DNA of 64,000 nucleotides from Intestinibacillus massiliensis (GTDB lineage: Bacteria; Bacillota; Clostridia; Oscillospirales; Butyricicoccaceae). Of the stretch, positions 57,919 to 64,000 are shown one piece after another. How positions within the stretch are numbered: position 1 is the stretch's first letter; each line of letters opens with the position of its first letter. A program made the position numbers and the translations under genes. Below the pieces are notes generated by a model. It made no database searches and was not told the origin of the DNA. It worked only from the letters and a program-made list of their open reading frames with translations. Location: positions 101,044 to 165,043 of the forward strand of contig JAJUJC010000003.1 in NCBI GenBank assembly GCA_029267335.1, given 5' to 3'.

Positions 57919-58623
57919 ATGTTCGGATATTATTACGGTTTCGATATGTACTATCTGGTGCTGATCGTGCCCTGCATCGTGTTCGCGATGTGGGCGCAGA
58001 TGAGCGTCAAATCCAACTTTGACAAATTTTCACGCGTGCGCAACCGCCGCGGCATCACCGCCGCACAGGCGGCACAGGCGGTCTTGCAGCAAAACGGCGT
58101 GACCGGTGTGCGCTTTGAGCGCATCGCAGGCAATCTGACCGATCACTTCGACCCTCGTGACAACGTCATCCGGCTGTCGTCGCCGGTCTATGACTCGACC
58201 TCGGTCGCGGCGATCGGCGTCGCGTGCCATGAAGCGGGGCATGCCGTGCAGTATGCGCGCAATTATGCGCCCATGCGTCTGCGCTCGGCGATCATTCCGA
58301 TCACACAGTTCGGCTCGGTGGCATCCTGGCCGCTGCTCGTGCTCGGTCTGGTGCTCAACAATGATATGCTCGCGGTCATCGGCATCGCGCTGTTTGCGCT
58401 GTCGACCGTGTTCCAGCTTGTGACGCTGCCCGTCGAACTGGACGCGTCGCGCCGTGCGCTCGCCGCGATCCATGACGGCTATCTGCTCGACGAGGAAGAG
58501 TATCCCATGGCAAAAAAGACGCTGTGGGCGGCGGCGATGACCTATGTCGCGGCACTCGCGACCTCGCTTGCAAGCCTGCTCAGACTGCTGCTGATTTTCG
58601 GAGGACAGAGACGAGATGATTAA
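57919..58623 (+). CDS. YugP-type zinc metallopeptidase
   Basis: An integral membrane metallopeptidase-like protein of 234 residues. It has an N-terminal hydrophobic helix (YYLVLIVPCIVFAMWAQ), the zinc motif ACHEAGHAVQYA near residue 105, and three or four more hydrophobic segments at the C-terminus. A polar segment DHFDPRDNVIRLSSPVYD precedes the HExxH. Its role and substrates are not established; gene order between fmt and rsmB is conserved in Clostridia. CGGAGA precedes the ATG. The end overlaps rsmB by eight bases. Confidence 0.9.
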   Translation: MFGYYYGFDMYYLVLIVPCIVFAMWAQMSVKSNFDKFSRVRNRRGITAAQAAQAVLQQNGVTGVRFERIAGNLTDHFDPRDNVIRLSSPVYDSTSVAAIGVACHEAGHAVQYARNYAPMRLRSAIIPITQFGSVASWPLLVLGLVLNNDMLAVIGIALFALSTVFQLVTLPVELDASRRALAAIHDGYLLDEEEYPMAKKTLWAAAMTYVAALATSLASLLRLLLIFGGQRRDD

Positions 58624-59965
58624 GAAACGGCCGACGACCCCGCGCGAGGTCGCGCTTTTCACGCTGTTTTCGATGAATGAGGACGGCGCGTGGTCGGACG
58701 GTGCGCTGCATTACTATCTGGAGCGCGCCGACCTGTCCGCACGGGACGCGGCGCTCGCCACCCGACTGAGCTACGGCGTGATCCAAAACCGCGCGATGTG
58801 CGATTTTTATCTGACACGGTTTTCGAGCGTGCGTCTTAAAAAAATCGACGCGCGCGTACTCGAGGCGCTGCGTATGGGTGTGTATCAGCTCACACTGATG
58901 GAACGCATTCCCGCGCACGCGGCGGTCGGGGAGACCGTCGCGCTCATCGAGCGGTATGCCCACGCAAGCACACGCACGGTCGGTTTTGCAAACGGCGTGT
59001 TGCGTGCGGTCGCACGCGCGGTCGAGACAAAAACGCTGCCCGTGCTCAACTGCGCGGAAAAGGAAAGCTATTATGCACTGCGCTACAGCCATCCCGAATG
59101 GTTGGTGCGCGCATGGTCTGCGCAGTTCGGACAGAAGGAGACCGGGCGGCTGTGCGAGGCGGACAACGCCGCCGCACCGCTGTCTCTGCGCGTGAGCCGT
59201 GAAAAGATTGCGCGGCAGGATGCGATCGCGGCGCTCGAAGCCGCCGGATTTGCGCCGCGTGCGCATGAAACGATTGAAAATATTGTGCTGTGCGCCGGCG
59301 GAGACATTGCAAACCTGTCGCTCTTTCAGCAGGGCACAGTCACGGTGCAGGATGGTGCGGGCGTGGTCTGCGTTGACACACTGGACCCGCAGCCGCACGA
59401 GCTGATCGTCGATTGCTGCGCTGCGCCGGGCGGCAAGAGCTTTTATGCCGCAGAGCGCATGAAAAACACAGGAAAAGTTGTATCCTGTGACATTTATGAG
59501 CACAAACTGGACAAAATAAAAGCGGGAGCCGCGCGGCTGGGTGCGCACAATGTCGAAACGCGTCTGGCGGACGCGACCAAGCGGCAGGACGATCTGGTCG
59601 GACGCGCCGACCGCGTGCTGTGCGATGTGCCGTGCTCGGGACTGGGCATCATCCGCAAAAAGCCCGAAATCCGTTACAAGACCCCCGAAGCGCTCGCGGA
59701 ACTGCCCGCGGTGCAGCTTGCGATTTTGCAAAACTGCGCGGATTACGTCAAGCCCGGCGGCACACTCGTCTATTCGACCTGCACGATCATGCAGTGCGAA
59801 AATAAGGACGTCGTGCGTGCGTTCCTTGCAGAGCGCCCGGATTTTGCACTCGAACCGTTTTCCCATCCAGCATGTGGCATGCAGGAGGAAGGCATGGTCA
59901 CGCTGCTGCCGCACATCCACGATACCGACGGATTTTTCATTGCCAAGCTGAGGAGAAACACATGA
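58616..59965 (+). CDS. rsmB: 16S rRNA (cytosine967-C5)-methyltransferase
   Basis: RsmB methylates C967 in 16S rRNA. The 449-residue protein has an N-terminal NusB-like RNA-binding domain (residues 1-140; TPREVALFTLFSMNEDG and AVGETVALIERYA). The catalytic domain shows SAM-binding VDCCAAPGGKSFYAAE near residue 265, the cysteine motif CDVPCSGLGIIRKKPEIRY near 335 and VYSTCTIMQCENKDV near 382. It overlaps yugP and then rlmN by four bases. The layout is complete, with no missing catalytic residue. Confidence 0.95.
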   Translation: MIKKRPTTPREVALFTLFSMNEDGAWSDGALHYYLERADLSARDAALATRLSYGVIQNRAMCDFYLTRFSSVRLKKIDARVLEALRMGVYQLTLMERIPAHAAVGETVALIERYAHASTRTVGFANGVLRAVARAVETKTLPVLNCAEKESYYALRYSHPEWLVRAWSAQFGQKETGRLCEADNAAAPLSLRVSREKIARQDAIAALEAAGFAPRAHETIENIVLCAGGDIANLSLFQQGTVTVQDGAGVVCVDTLDPQPHELIVDCCAAPGGKSFYAAERMKNTGKVVSCDIYEHKLDKIKAGAARLGAHNVETRLADATKRQDDLVGRADRVLCDVPCSGLGIIRKKPEIRYKTPEALAELPAVQLAILQNCADYVKPGGTLVYSTCTIMQCENKDVVRAFLAERPDFALEPFSHPACGMQEEGMVTLLPHIHDTDGFFIAKLRRNT

Positions 59966-60999
59966 CCGAGATCAAGACCCTGACCATTGCGGAACTCAAA
60001 ACCGCGCTGACCGACATGGGGGAAAAACCCTTCCGCGCCGGACAGATCTTTAAGTGGCTGCATCAACCGGTCGAGTCGTTCGACGAAATGACCGATCTGT
60101 CCAAGGATCTGCGCGCAAAGCTTGCGCAGCGCTTTGTGCTGACCGTACCGGTCATCGAGCGCAAGCAGGTGTCCAAGGTCGATGGCACGGTCAAATACCT
60201 GTGGCGCATGCAGGGCGGCGACTGCGTCGAAAGCGTGCTCATGCGCTATAAGCACGGCAACACGGTCTGTGTGTCGACACAGGTCGGCTGCCGCATGGGC
60301 TGCGTGTTCTGCGCGTCGGGTCTGTTCGGTCTCAAGCGCAACTTATCCGCGGGCGAAATCCTCGATGAGGTACTCTTCATGCAAAAGGACAGCGGAGAGC
60401 CGGTACATAACATCGTGCTCATGGGTACGGGCGAACCGCTCGATAACTACGAAAATGTTGTGAAATTCCTGCATCTTGTCAGCAGCGAGGGCGGCGTGAA
60501 TATCGGTCAGCGCCATATCTCCTTGTCAACAAGCGGAATTGCTGATAAAATAGAGATGTTAGCGAAGGAAAAGCTGCAAATCACGCTTTCCATTTCGCTG
60601 CACGCGCCCGACAACGACAGCCGCAGCGCGATGATGCCGGTCAACCGGAGTTTTCCGATCGAGCGGCTGATCGCCTCGACGAACGCCTATTTCGACACCA
60701 CAGGTCGCCGCGTTTCCTATGAATACGCGATGGCGCGTGGGGTCAGCGATCGTCCGTGGCAGGCAGAGCAGCTTGCAAAGCTGCTGCGCGGCCGTCCCGC
60801 ACATGTCAACCTGATCCCGCTTAACGAGGTCGCGGAGAGCGCACTCAAGCCGAGTACACGCGAGAGCGTGCGCAAATTCCAGGAGATTCTCGAAAAGCAC
60901 GGGATCGCCGCGACGGTGCGGCGCAAGCTCGGACCGGATATCGACGCTGCCTGCGGCCAGCTTCGCCGCAGACAGCTGGAAAATGAGGGAACGAAATGA
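59962..60999 (+). CDS. rlmN: 23S rRNA (adenine2503-C2)-methyltransferase RlmN
   Basis: A radical SAM enzyme that methylates A2503 of 23S rRNA and A37 of some tRNAs. The 345-residue protein has QVGCRMGCVFCASG (CxxxCxxC, near residue 115), GTGEPLDNYENVVKFLHL near 165, HISLSTSGIADKI near 200, and the late catalytic cysteine in DIDAACGQL. The N-terminal helical region (FRAGQIFKWLHQP) recognises RNA. ATG 59962 lies behind AGGAGAAA. It overlaps stp by four bases. Confidence 0.96.
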   Translation: MTEIKTLTIAELKTALTDMGEKPFRAGQIFKWLHQPVESFDEMTDLSKDLRAKLAQRFVLTVPVIERKQVSKVDGTVKYLWRMQGGDCVESVLMRYKHGNTVCVSTQVGCRMGCVFCASGLFGLKRNLSAGEILDEVLFMQKDSGEPVHNIVLMGTGEPLDNYENVVKFLHLVSSEGGVNIGQRHISLSTSGIADKIEMLAKEKLQITLSISLHAPDNDSRSAMMPVNRSFPIERLIASTNAYFDTTGRRVSYEYAMARGVSDRPWQAEQLAKLLRGRPAHVNLIPLNEVAESALKPSTRESVRKFQEILEKHGIAATVRRKLGPDIDAACGQLRRRQLENEGTK

Positions 61000-61748
61000 C
61001 TTCATACGGAAAAAGTGACAGAGGCTGCGTGCGTCCGACCAATCAGGACTCGTTTGCGATCGATATGCAGCCCGAAGCCGCGCTGCTCGCCGTTTGTGAC
61101 GGTATGGGCGGCGCGAATGCGGGCAATGTGGCGAGCCGCTTTGCTATCGAGACCTTTATGGGCGCGCTGCGCGAGGGCTTGCAGCCCGATATGGACGCGG
61201 CGGCGCGGCAATCTCTGCTGCGTACTGCGGTCGAACGCGCAAACGACACGGTGTATCATCTGTCGGTCGCACAGCCTGAGTTTCGCGGCATGGGCACGAC
61301 ACTCGTTGGCTGCATCGCCGCGAAAACCGGCATGACGCTCGTTAATGTCGGAGACAGTCGCGCGTATTGCGTGCACACCGGCGGCGCACAGCGTCTGACC
61401 GAGGACCACTCCTACGTCGAGGAAATGATGCGCCGCGGCAAGCTCACCGAGGAAGCGGCGCGTGTGCACCCAAACAAAAATCTCATCACCCGCGCCATCG
61501 GCATCGACCCCGAGGTCGAGTGCGATCTTTACGAGGTCACGCTTGCGCCGAATGACGTGCTGCTGCTGTGCTCGGATGGGCTGAGCGGCATGGTACGCGA
61601 CGAGGAAATCTCGCGCATCGTGTGCACACAGGATACTTTACAGACCGCGGGCGACGCTTTGGTGGAGCAAGCCAAGCAAAACGGCGGGCAGGATAATATT
61701 ACGGTCGTACTTTATCGCGACGACCATGCGGAAACAGAGGAGGCGTGA
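60996..61748 (+). CDS. PP2C-family Ser/Thr phosphatase (Stp/PrpC)
   Basis: A 250-residue metal-dependent phosphatase that reverses the paired kinase. Motifs: VRPTNQDSFAI near residue 13, VCDGMGGANAGN near 35 (metal-binding D-G), GDSRAYCVHTG near 112, LCSDGLSGMVRDEE near 188 and GGQDNITVVLYR near 232. All metal-ligand aspartates are present. The start overlaps rlmN (ATGA), and the kinase starts three bases after its stop, so phosphatase and kinase are produced together. Confidence 0.95.
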   Translation: MTSYGKSDRGCVRPTNQDSFAIDMQPEAALLAVCDGMGGANAGNVASRFAIETFMGALREGLQPDMDAAARQSLLRTAVERANDTVYHLSVAQPEFRGMGTTLVGCIAAKTGMTLVNVGDSRAYCVHTGGAQRLTEDHSYVEEMMRRGKLTEEAARVHPNKNLITRAIGIDPEVECDLYEVTLAPNDVLLLCSDGLSGMVRDEEISRIVCTQDTLQTAGDALVEQAKQNGGQDNITVVLYRDDHAETEEA

Positions 61749-61751
61749 TCT

Positions 61752-63800
61752 ATGGACAAGTACATAGGCAAGCTGCTCGACAATCGGTACGAGGTCCTCG
61801 AGGTCGCGGGCGTCGGCGGTATGGCGACGATCTACAAAGCGCGCTGTCATGTACTCAACCGATTTGTCGCGATCAAAATTTTAAAAGACGAATACGCGCA
61901 GGATGAAGAGATCCGCCGCCGTTTTTATATGGAATCGCAGGCAGTCGCAAAGCTGTCCCATCCCAATATCGTTGCGGTCTATGACGTCAGCCACACGGAA
62001 GGTCTGGATTATATCGTCATGGAGCTGATAGAGGGCGTGACGCTCAAGGAATATTTGCAGCGCAAGGGCCATCTGTCGTGGCAGGAAACGCTGTTTTTTG
62101 CGCAGCAGATCGCGCGTGCGCTGTCGCATGCGCACAGCCGCGGCGTGATCCATCAGGACATCAAGCCGCAAAATGTGTTAATTACGAACGAGGGGCAGGC
62201 AAAGGTCACGGATTTCGGCATTGCATCGTTTGCCGCAAATCAGGAGACACGTATCGTGCAGGAGGCCATCGGCTCGGTGCACTATATTTCGCCCGAACAG
62301 GCGAAGGGCTCTACGGTCGACTACCGAACCGATCTGTACTCGCTCGGCGTGGTCATGTACGAAATGCTGACCGGAAAGCTGCCGTTTGAGGGTGAGACCG
62401 CGCTGTCGATCGTGATGCAGCACATCAACGCGATGCCGCTCATGCCGTCCGAGGTGGTTGCGGGCATCCCGAAGGGTATCAACCAGATCGTTATGCATGC
62501 GATGTGCCCTACGGTCTCGCGCCGCTATCACTCTGCCGACGAGCTGTACAGCGATCTGCAAAAGGTCAAGAACGACCCGTCCATCACGTTTGACTATGAG
62601 TGTGAGATCGTACGCGGAGAAGCGCCAGCACTCGATGAAACGCAGGCGATCCCGAACGTGCACGAGGTGCGTCATCAGGCGGCGGAGCAGTACCGCGCGC
62701 AAAAGCCTGCACAGCAGGACAGCTATGCCCCCCGTCCGCAGCAGCGCAAAAAGACCGCAGTCGCGGAAAAAGAAGGACCGTCCTCAACAACGGTCGCAGT
62801 CATCGCGGTCGTGGCCTTTGCAGTCATCGCAATGGTCATTGCAGGCTTGCTCATGTTCAGCGGAGGCGCAGGCAAAAACAAGGTCGAAGTGCCGAATTTC
62901 GTTGGTCTCAATTATCAGGACAACATTGAGGGACAGGCAAAGTACGCGGATTTCATATTCTCAGTCACGGAGCGTGTGGATGCGACACAGCCGAACGGCA
63001 CGGTACTGGAGCAGGACACGAAGGAAGGCAGCAAGGTGACGAAGGGTTCGACGATCGGACTCGTAGTCTGTGTCGGCAACGACGAAAAGCAGCAGGATCA
63101 GGAATATACCGTGGAAAATTTTGAGGGGCAGACCCGCGAAGAAGCGGAAACCACACTGCGCAGCCTGGAACTGAAGATCGACTATCGCTTTGAGGAAAAG
63201 ACATCGGATACCGTGGAGCAGGGGAAGATCATCGAGACCAATCCTGCCGCGGGCGAGAAGATGACCGACAAAGATACGCTGGTGCTCTATGTCAGCTCCG
63301 GCAAGGACACCGAAAATACCTCCAAGATGCCCAATGTCGTCGGACAGCCCATTAGTGAGGCCAAAAAGATCCTGGACGCATACGACATCAAGATCGCGAA
63401 GCAGAGCAAGGTCGCGAGCGATCAGCCGGAAGGCACGGTCGTCAGTCAGTCGATCGACGAGGGACAGGAGGTCGAAGCAGGCAAGGGCGTTTCACTCGAA
63501 ATTTCCTCCGGCATTGCGCCGAACAAGCCTGAAGATACGACCGGTAATGACAACGCGGGCACCACGCCAAGCGGCGGCGCCGCGACCAGTGCGTCCCGCA
63601 CGATCACCGTTTCGATCCCGGAGGATCAGCAGGCGTCCGCCCATATCGTGGTCAAATTCGACGACGGTACGGTCGCCTATGATAAGACGACTACGGGACA
63701 GGCGAGCGTGGATGTATCGCTGACCGGTACGGGCACGCGCTATGTGACCGTATTCATCAACGATCAGCAGATCGGCTCGCAGGAAGTGAACTTTAGCTGA
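61752..63800 (+). CDS. PASTA-domain Ser/Thr protein kinase (PrkC/Stk)
   Basis: A membrane-anchored kinase of 682 residues. The kinase domain (about 1-265) has the P-loop VAGVGGMATIYKA, the lysine in VAIKILKDE near residue 41, the catalytic loop IHQDIKPQN near 134 (Q where HRD-type kinases have R), DFGIASFA near 155 and the activation loop GSVHYISPEQAKG. A basic linker leads to one transmembrane helix near 345-367. Three extracellular PASTA repeats follow (for example KVEVPNFVGLNYQDNIEGQA) and a C-terminal beta domain. PASTA kinases sense muropeptides or lipid II. The rsgA gene overlaps by one base. Confidence 0.93.
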   Translation: MDKYIGKLLDNRYEVLEVAGVGGMATIYKARCHVLNRFVAIKILKDEYAQDEEIRRRFYMESQAVAKLSHPNIVAVYDVSHTEGLDYIVMELIEGVTLKEYLQRKGHLSWQETLFFAQQIARALSHAHSRGVIHQDIKPQNVLITNEGQAKVTDFGIASFAANQETRIVQEAIGSVHYISPEQAKGSTVDYRTDLYSLGVVMYEMLTGKLPFEGETALSIVMQHINAMPLMPSEVVAGIPKGINQIVMHAMCPTVSRRYHSADELYSDLQKVKNDPSITFDYECEIVRGEAPALDETQAIPNVHEVRHQAAEQYRAQKPAQQDSYAPRPQQRKKTAVAEKEGPSSTTVAVIAVVAFAVIAMVIAGLLMFSGGAGKNKVEVPNFVGLNYQDNIEGQAKYADFIFSVTERVDATQPNGTVLEQDTKEGSKVTKGSTIGLVVCVGNDEKQQDQEYTVENFEGQTREEAETTLRSLELKIDYRFEEKTSDTVEQGKIIETNPAAGEKMTDKDTLVLYVSSGKDTENTSKMPNVVGQPISEAKKILDAYDIKIAKQSKVASDQPEGTVVSQSIDEGQEVEAGKGVSLEISSGIAPNKPEDTTGNDNAGTTPSGGAATSASRTITVSIPEDQQASAHIVVKFDDGTVAYDKTTTGQASVDVSLTGTGTRYVTVFINDQQIGSQEVNFS

Positions 63801-64000
63801 TGGAACAGAATTTGACCGAAGGCATGATCGTCAAGGGCATTGGCGGTTTTTACTATGTCGCGTGCGGAGATGCCGTCATAGAATGCAAGGCACGCGGTAA
63901 ATTTCGCCGCACGGTGGGCAAACCCATCGTCGGCGACCGCGTGACCGTGCAGATGCAGCCCGACGGGACAGGATACTTACAGGAGATCGCGCCGCGCCGC
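63800..64000 (+). CDS. rsgA: Ribosome small subunit-dependent GTPase A, N-terminal part (3' end outside window)
   Basis: The frame runs from ATG 63800 to the right edge, so about 67 residues are visible. They match the N-terminal OB domain of RsgA: GMIVKGIGGFYYVACGDA, then CKARGKFRR and PIVGDRVTVQ. The GTPase domain lies outside. RsgA checks late 30S maturation. The start overlaps the prkC stop (TGATG). The prkC-rsgA order is conserved in Firmicutes. Confidence 0.93.
   Translation, partial: MEQNLTEGMIVKGIGGFYYVACGDAVIECKARGKFRRTVGKPIVGDRVTVQMQPDGTGYLQEIAPRR

Noticed and set aside
1..64000. tRNA, rRNA, CRISPR, insertion sequences, prophage
   Set aside because: I looked for cloverleaf or rRNA-like blocks, regularly spaced repeats, transposase or integrase motifs and found none that I can support.

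Overview
The window reads as chromosomal core DNA of a GC-rich, spore-forming member of the Clostridia. The evidence is gene order and content: a relA-dtd-hydrolase-hemZ run, a yabM-mazG-rqcP-yabP-yabQ-divIC-yabR cluster that includes sporulation genes, a yabE-like gene beside rsmA, and a yicC-remA-gmk-rpoZ-coaBC-priA-def-fmt-yugP-rsmB-rlmN-stp-prkC-rsgA super-cluster. GC-rich Oscillospirales-type bacteria are my best guess for the lineage; this is inferred, not computed. I saw no transposon, prophage, CRISPR array, rRNA or tRNA. The window opens inside relA and closes inside rsgA.

Layout. 1-3.6 kb: stringent response enzyme, D-aminoacyl-tRNA deacylase, a metallo-beta-lactamase-fold hydrolase and HemZ. 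3.6-10.6 kb: nucleoside kinase, zinc-ribbon protein, purine nucleoside phosphorylase, then the yab cluster with hup inserted. 10.7-14.6 kb: a candidate minus-strand small RNA, an amidohydrolase, a fumarase alpha subunit without its beta partner, hibernation factor HPF and a VanW protein. 14.6-18.6 kb: a tiny minus-strand gene, a polysaccharide deacetylase with a stalk domain, an AT-rich island, the YabE-like 3D protein with a structured leader, and rsmA. 18.6-25.4 kb: a three-gene minus-strand operon of unknown function, a phosphodiesterase, coaX, nth, glyA and pgi. 25.4-31.9 kb: deoxyribosyltransferase, a small membrane protein, a second coaX with a PanT-like transporter subunit, a P1 peptidase, a YgjP-like metalloprotein, an RluA-type synthase and an iron alcohol dehydrogenase. 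32-37.7 kb: three tandem M42 aminopeptidases, an esterase and adenine deaminase. 37.8-43.7 kb: MFS transporter, Fur-type regulator, the copA-csoR copper operon and hisC. 43.8-50.6 kb: rarA, an S1-domain protein, DUF951, uridine phosphorylase, MATE pump, DUF5685, DnaJ-like and membrane proteins. 50.6-64 kb: the conserved information-processing super-cluster.

How the parts work together. Nucleoside salvage recurs (PNP, uridine phosphorylase, deoxyribosyltransferase, adenine deaminase, nucleoside kinase). Coenzyme A is represented by two CoaX kinases, a PanT-like ECF component and CoaBC. Copper homeostasis is a self-contained unit: CsoR is encoded last in the operon whose promoter carries a C/G-rich palindrome. 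The 3' super-cluster joins nucleotide supply (gmk), transcription (rpoZ), replication restart (priA), N-terminal protein processing (def, fmt), rRNA modification (rsmB, rlmN) and Ser/Thr signalling (stp, prkC).

Transcription units are unusually legible, because most operons end in perfect hairpin terminators and many begin with clear -35/-10 or extended -10 promoters. Where several start codons were possible I used the one best placed behind a Shine-Dalgarno sequence. The most interesting unexplained signals are the small RNA at about 10690-10781 (minus), the folded leader at 16514-16641, the terminator that occludes a ribosome binding site at 25894-25937, a CopZ-like domain with its own start signals inside copA, and the unknown minus-strand operon at 18612-19661.
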